Below, piece after piece: positions 61,435 to 64,000 of a DNA stretch of 64,000 bases (position 1 is the first letter of the stretch; the number at the start of each line of letters is the position of its first letter). Source of the stretch: Chitinivorax sp. B. GTDB lineage: Bacteria > Pseudomonadota > Gammaproteobacteria > Burkholderiales > SCOH01. The stretch covers positions 124,001-188,000 of the forward strand of contig NZ_SCOH01000002.1 of assembly GCF_005503445.1 (NCBI RefSeq), in the 5' to 3' direction. Position numbers and translations under genes: made by a program. Under the pieces are notes generated by a model. It had not been told where the DNA came from. It saw only the letters and a list, made by a program, of their open reading frames with translations, and did no database searches.

Positions 61435-62265
61435 GTGAACTTGAACAATGACATCTTGGAACGCTGCCCGGGGCCGCCAACGGCTCCGGCGCGGTGGTTC
61501 ATTCCGGCATTGCTGGCACTGGCGCTCCACACAACGGTCTTTCACTTATTACCCGCCCCTACCGCTAAACCGCCCACGCAGTCGACAAAACACTTCGCGC
61601 TGTCATTACTTCGGCGTGCTACAACACTACCTTCTGCACCCTTGGACGCCGCCATCGCGCGATCTCGTCAACCCGACGCAGCGTTGAGACCTGGATCCGA
61701 TCGGTTGAGACACCGCATTACTCATGCCACCGCCGCAGAGTCACCGGCAACGGCGACGAACGAGGCAACTCCTCCCGCGAACGAGCCTGTCGATCAATCG
61801 TTGCCGACCGTTCTCCCCCCCGTTCCCGACGTGGGTAGGGAAGCCATACAACCATTGCTTGATTTCGGCCAGCGTCGCCGCTGGGGTATTTCGTTTACTG
61901 GGCCGTCACCAGCAAGTGCGGACCCACTTTTTGAGGAAGCACGACGACTGGATGCCCAAAACCAGTACCTGTCGAGTCTGGCAATATCGATTGGCACACG
62001 CATCGCCCACGCGCAGCTACAACTGCAGGGCTCCTCGCCTGCCACACATTGCAGCGTGACGCTGGCTGCACATAGCGACCCGTCAATTGACTGTGCAACG
62101 CCGCAGCAGCATGCATGGCTCGTCGACAATCTCGACCCGGCAAGCTTCCCAAAACCTGAATCGCACTTTCCGTCGGCAGCATTTCTGATCGCCATCGACG
62201 GCGACGGAGCACTGCATTTCTCAATCACCCGTGCAGAACCCGCCAGTCTCGCAAAGGCCGAATGA
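61435..62265 (+). CDS. Membrane-anchored proline-rich protein (TonB-like layout)
   Basis: A 276-residue protein from a GTG at 61435; the frame is open back to 61312 inside the previous gene, but that part is not protein-like. A single membrane segment near residues 20-40 (WFIPALLALALHTTVFHLLPAP) is followed by a proline-, alanine- and threonine-rich periplasmic linker and a C-terminal globular domain with two cysteines. The layout resembles TonB-type proteins, but no TonB motif is visible. It starts 31 bases after the 737-residue protein gene, so it is probably in the same operon. Confidence 0.7.
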   Translation: MNLNNDILERCPGPPTAPARWFIPALLALALHTTVFHLLPAPTAKPPTQSTKHFALSLLRRATTLPSAPLDAAIARSRQPDAALRPGSDRLRHRITHATAAESPATATNEATPPANEPVDQSLPTVLPPVPDVGREAIQPLLDFGQRRRWGISFTGPSPASADPLFEEARRLDAQNQYLSSLAISIGTRIAHAQLQLQGSSPATHCSVTLAAHSDPSIDCATPQQHAWLVDNLDPASFPKPESHFPSAAFLIAIDGDGALHFSITRAEPASLAKAE

Positions 62266-62302
62266 TCGGCAACGATCAACCCAAATGCCGCCCTCACCCC
62301 AG

Positions 62303-62331
62303 TTGACGGGACACGAGATGCGTTCTCTACA
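62303..62331 (+). promoter_or_regulatory. Possible promoter of the C13 peptidase gene
   Basis: TTGACG, 17 bases, TCTACA: a good -35 box with a weak -10 box, 58 bases before the peptidase start. It would allow expression apart from the upstream genes. Confidence 0.35.
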
Positions 62332-62388
62332 CCACCTTGGTGACGGATTTGGGATAATGAACATCGAACCCTTTCCATTGATGTAACC

Positions 62389-63771
62389 ATGAAACAGATA
62401 TTGATCGATTTTGCGCGCAACCTGTGGGCTGGCGGACGCCTGCTCGCGCTGCGACCCGTGGACGTTCGAGATTTTCGCAGCACGCCGGAACAATTCGTAC
62501 TGCTCGCATTTGTTGGCATCGCCATGCAGATTGCGATGGACATGGCAGAGCATCCCTGGTCTGGTTATCTGAACTGGCCTTCGTTACCGTATTATCTGCT
62601 GCTACCGGTACTGGATCTGTTCATGGGCTTATGTCTCGCCCGGCTCTACCGGCGGCGCCGGCTGATGGCATGGTGGCCCATCGCGGGGATGGTGGTTTCC
62701 TGCTGGATAACCCTCACATTATGGCCACTGGTCCGATGGGACAACCTGCAATTGCATGGCGTGGATCAAATCATCTGGTCTCGCGCGTACGTAATCATGA
62801 TCGGATTGACGATCTGGACCATGGTGGTTTTGCTGCTGGCGTTGAAACGTGCATTGAACACCTCGCTGCGACAGGCAATTTTGGTATGCGTTGCCATGTT
62901 CCCATTACAGTTCGTCGCGGCCATGCTCGTCAACGAGCCATTGTGGCTGGCCGCAACACAAGAGGATATTGCCGATACGGCCGTTGCCAACACGCCATTG
63001 GTGCTCGACGAGTCGTTTCTTTATGAAGAGAAAGACCGTCTCGATCGACAACTGGCATCATTGAAGCCGCAGCGACCCGGTGTGGTGGATACTTATTTTC
63101 TGGCGGTTGCTGGTGACGCATCGCAGCGCGTGTTCAAGCACGAGGCGCTGGCCATCCGCCAATTGTTCGACACGCGTTTCGATACTGCAGGCCGTTCGGT
63201 CGTGCTGATCAACAGCAACATCACTGCCGGACACCGGCCTCTTGCAACACGGACCAGTATCGAAACAACGTTGCAACAAATTGGCACCGTCATGGATCCA
63301 ACAGAGGACGTGTTGGTTTTGTATCTGACGTCACACGGCAGTCCTGACCATGAATTCGTGTTGTCGTACGAACCCCTGTCCCTCTTGCCTATCACGCCAA
63401 ACTGGCTCAAGGAAACGTTGCAGCGGGCCGGTATCCAGTGGCGTGTCATCGTGGTATCCGCTTGTTATTCGGGCGGATTCATCCCCCCATTGCAAAACGA
63501 TACCACGTTGCTGGTAACGGCCGCCGACGCGACTCATCCATCGTTCGGATGTGAAGATCGAGAACAGTTCACCTTTTTTGGACAGGCCATGTTCGACAAT
63601 GCACTGCGCCAGACCCGTAGCTGGCAACAGGCGTTTGAACAAGCCAAAACCAGCATTCGCGAACGCGAACAGAAAGAAGGGTTCGAGCCCTCCAACCCTC
63701 AGCTGTCAATTGGCCGCGCGGTGCTCTCCAAACTGTCCGCAGCATCTTTCAATAGCGGCGACGTGCCATGA
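62389..63771 (+). CDS. Membrane-embedded C13-family (legumain-like) cysteine peptidase
   Basis: A 460-residue protein. The first 190 residues hold about five membrane segments (for example SLPYYLLLPVLDLFMGLCLARL and IGLTIWTMVVLLLALKRAL). The C-terminal domain is a C13/caspase-like fold with catalytic His316 (LYLTSHGSPDH) and Cys359 (VVSACYSGG). Bacterial C13 peptidases of this build are known in betaproteobacteria, with unknown substrates. The preceding secreted protein is a plausible target; this is inference. A decayed paralogue lies 4.5 kb upstream. Confidence 0.85.
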   Translation: MKQILIDFARNLWAGGRLLALRPVDVRDFRSTPEQFVLLAFVGIAMQIAMDMAEHPWSGYLNWPSLPYYLLLPVLDLFMGLCLARLYRRRRLMAWWPIAGMVVSCWITLTLWPLVRWDNLQLHGVDQIIWSRAYVIMIGLTIWTMVVLLLALKRALNTSLRQAILVCVAMFPLQFVAAMLVNEPLWLAATQEDIADTAVANTPLVLDESFLYEEKDRLDRQLASLKPQRPGVVDTYFLAVAGDASQRVFKHEALAIRQLFDTRFDTAGRSVVLINSNITAGHRPLATRTSIETTLQQIGTVMDPTEDVLVLYLTSHGSPDHEFVLSYEPLSLLPITPNWLKETLQRAGIQWRVIVVSACYSGGFIPPLQNDTTLLVTAADATHPSFGCEDREQFTFFGQAMFDNALRQTRSWQQAFEQAKTSIREREQKEGFEPSNPQLSIGRAVLSKLSAASFNSGDVP

Positions 63772-63833
63772 CAAACAAGTTTTTCCGAGGGTCGTAACAC
63801 GCTACAATGCCCACTTTCCTCAAGGCGGTTGAT

Positions 63834-64000
63834 ATGGATATCGGCATCGTGGACATGTGGGCCTATGTGGTCGCCTCATTACTTTTGATCATTTCTCCCG
63901 GCCCGGGCACACTGAACATTCTTGGTTGGTCTATCCGATCTCGCCGATCCGGCATGATGGCGCTGGCAGGCACCAGCGTTGGCGATGCGACATTGATGAC
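63834..64000 (+). CDS. LysE/RhtB-family exporter, cut by the window edge
   Basis: The first 56 residues of an amino acid exporter of the LysE type, with the hallmark LLLIISPGPGTLNIL in the first membrane segment and the following SRRSGMMALAGTSVGD. I prefer the ATG at 63834, which has AAGGCGG five bases upstream, over the in-frame ATG at 63807. Confidence 0.8.
   Translation, partial: MDIGIVDMWAYVVASLLLIISPGPGTLNILGWSIRSRRSGMMALAGTSVGDATLM

Noticed and set aside
1-64000. CRISPR arrays, tRNA genes and insertion sequences
   Set aside because: No spaced direct repeats, cloverleaf-like sequence or transposase frame was seen by eye; the prophage junction lies in a protein gene and not in a tRNA.

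Overview
The window looks like a piece of a betaproteobacterial chromosome, probably from Neisseriales or a nearby order; the genus cannot be fixed from sequence alone. Support comes from the transketolase-GAPDH-PGK-aldolase cluster, a BPSS1780-type membrane protein, an FimV-like TPR protein and a P2-like prophage with the betaproteobacterial style of lysis genes. I saw no rRNA, tRNA, CRISPR array or insertion sequence.

Positions 1 to about 37,260 are a P2-like prophage lying in inverse orientation and running off the left edge. From left to right it holds an early operon with an Ogr-type activator, a divergent XRE repressor, and a cargo region of about 10 kb. The cargo is a very large secreted SpvB/RHS/Hint polymorphic toxin with its immunity gene, a second immunity paralogue, a broken RHS stump and a decayed third immunity gene. 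Then follow the tail genes (D U T E' E FII FI, fibre assembly, H I J W V), an AT-rich moron, S and R, a compact lysis cassette with nested spanins, and the head genes L M N O, P and Q. An AntA/AntB antirepressor, a probable cos site and a large serine recombinase close the prophage. Three sites of the form GTTGT-N13-ACAAC, two perfect and one imperfect, sit in front of late operons and are good candidates for the Ogr-type activator. The E/E' pair keeps a P2-type T TTT TTG slippery heptamer.

The right prophage end abuts the 3' part of an acyl-CoA thioesterase gene that has lost its first codons, so the phage appears to have integrated into that gene. Beyond it are chromosomal genes: a PEGA-like lipoprotein, a YqiA-type esterase, an FimV-like TPR protein, metH, a UvrD/Rep helicase carrying a nine-G run, a response regulator-TPR protein and a BPSS1780-family membrane protein. 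The carbon-metabolism cluster follows: tkt, gap, an ACT protein, pgk, a DUF4349 lipoprotein and class II fba.

The last 8 kb hold two periplasmic binding proteins and then a poorly known export-related cluster: a short glycine-rich lipoprotein, a 737-residue secreted protein, a membrane-anchored TonB-like protein and an intact membrane-embedded C13 (legumain-like) peptidase. Just before it lies a decayed paralogue of that peptidase, which aligns without gaps for 233 residues but has three in-frame stops and no protease domain. A LysE-type exporter begins at the right edge.
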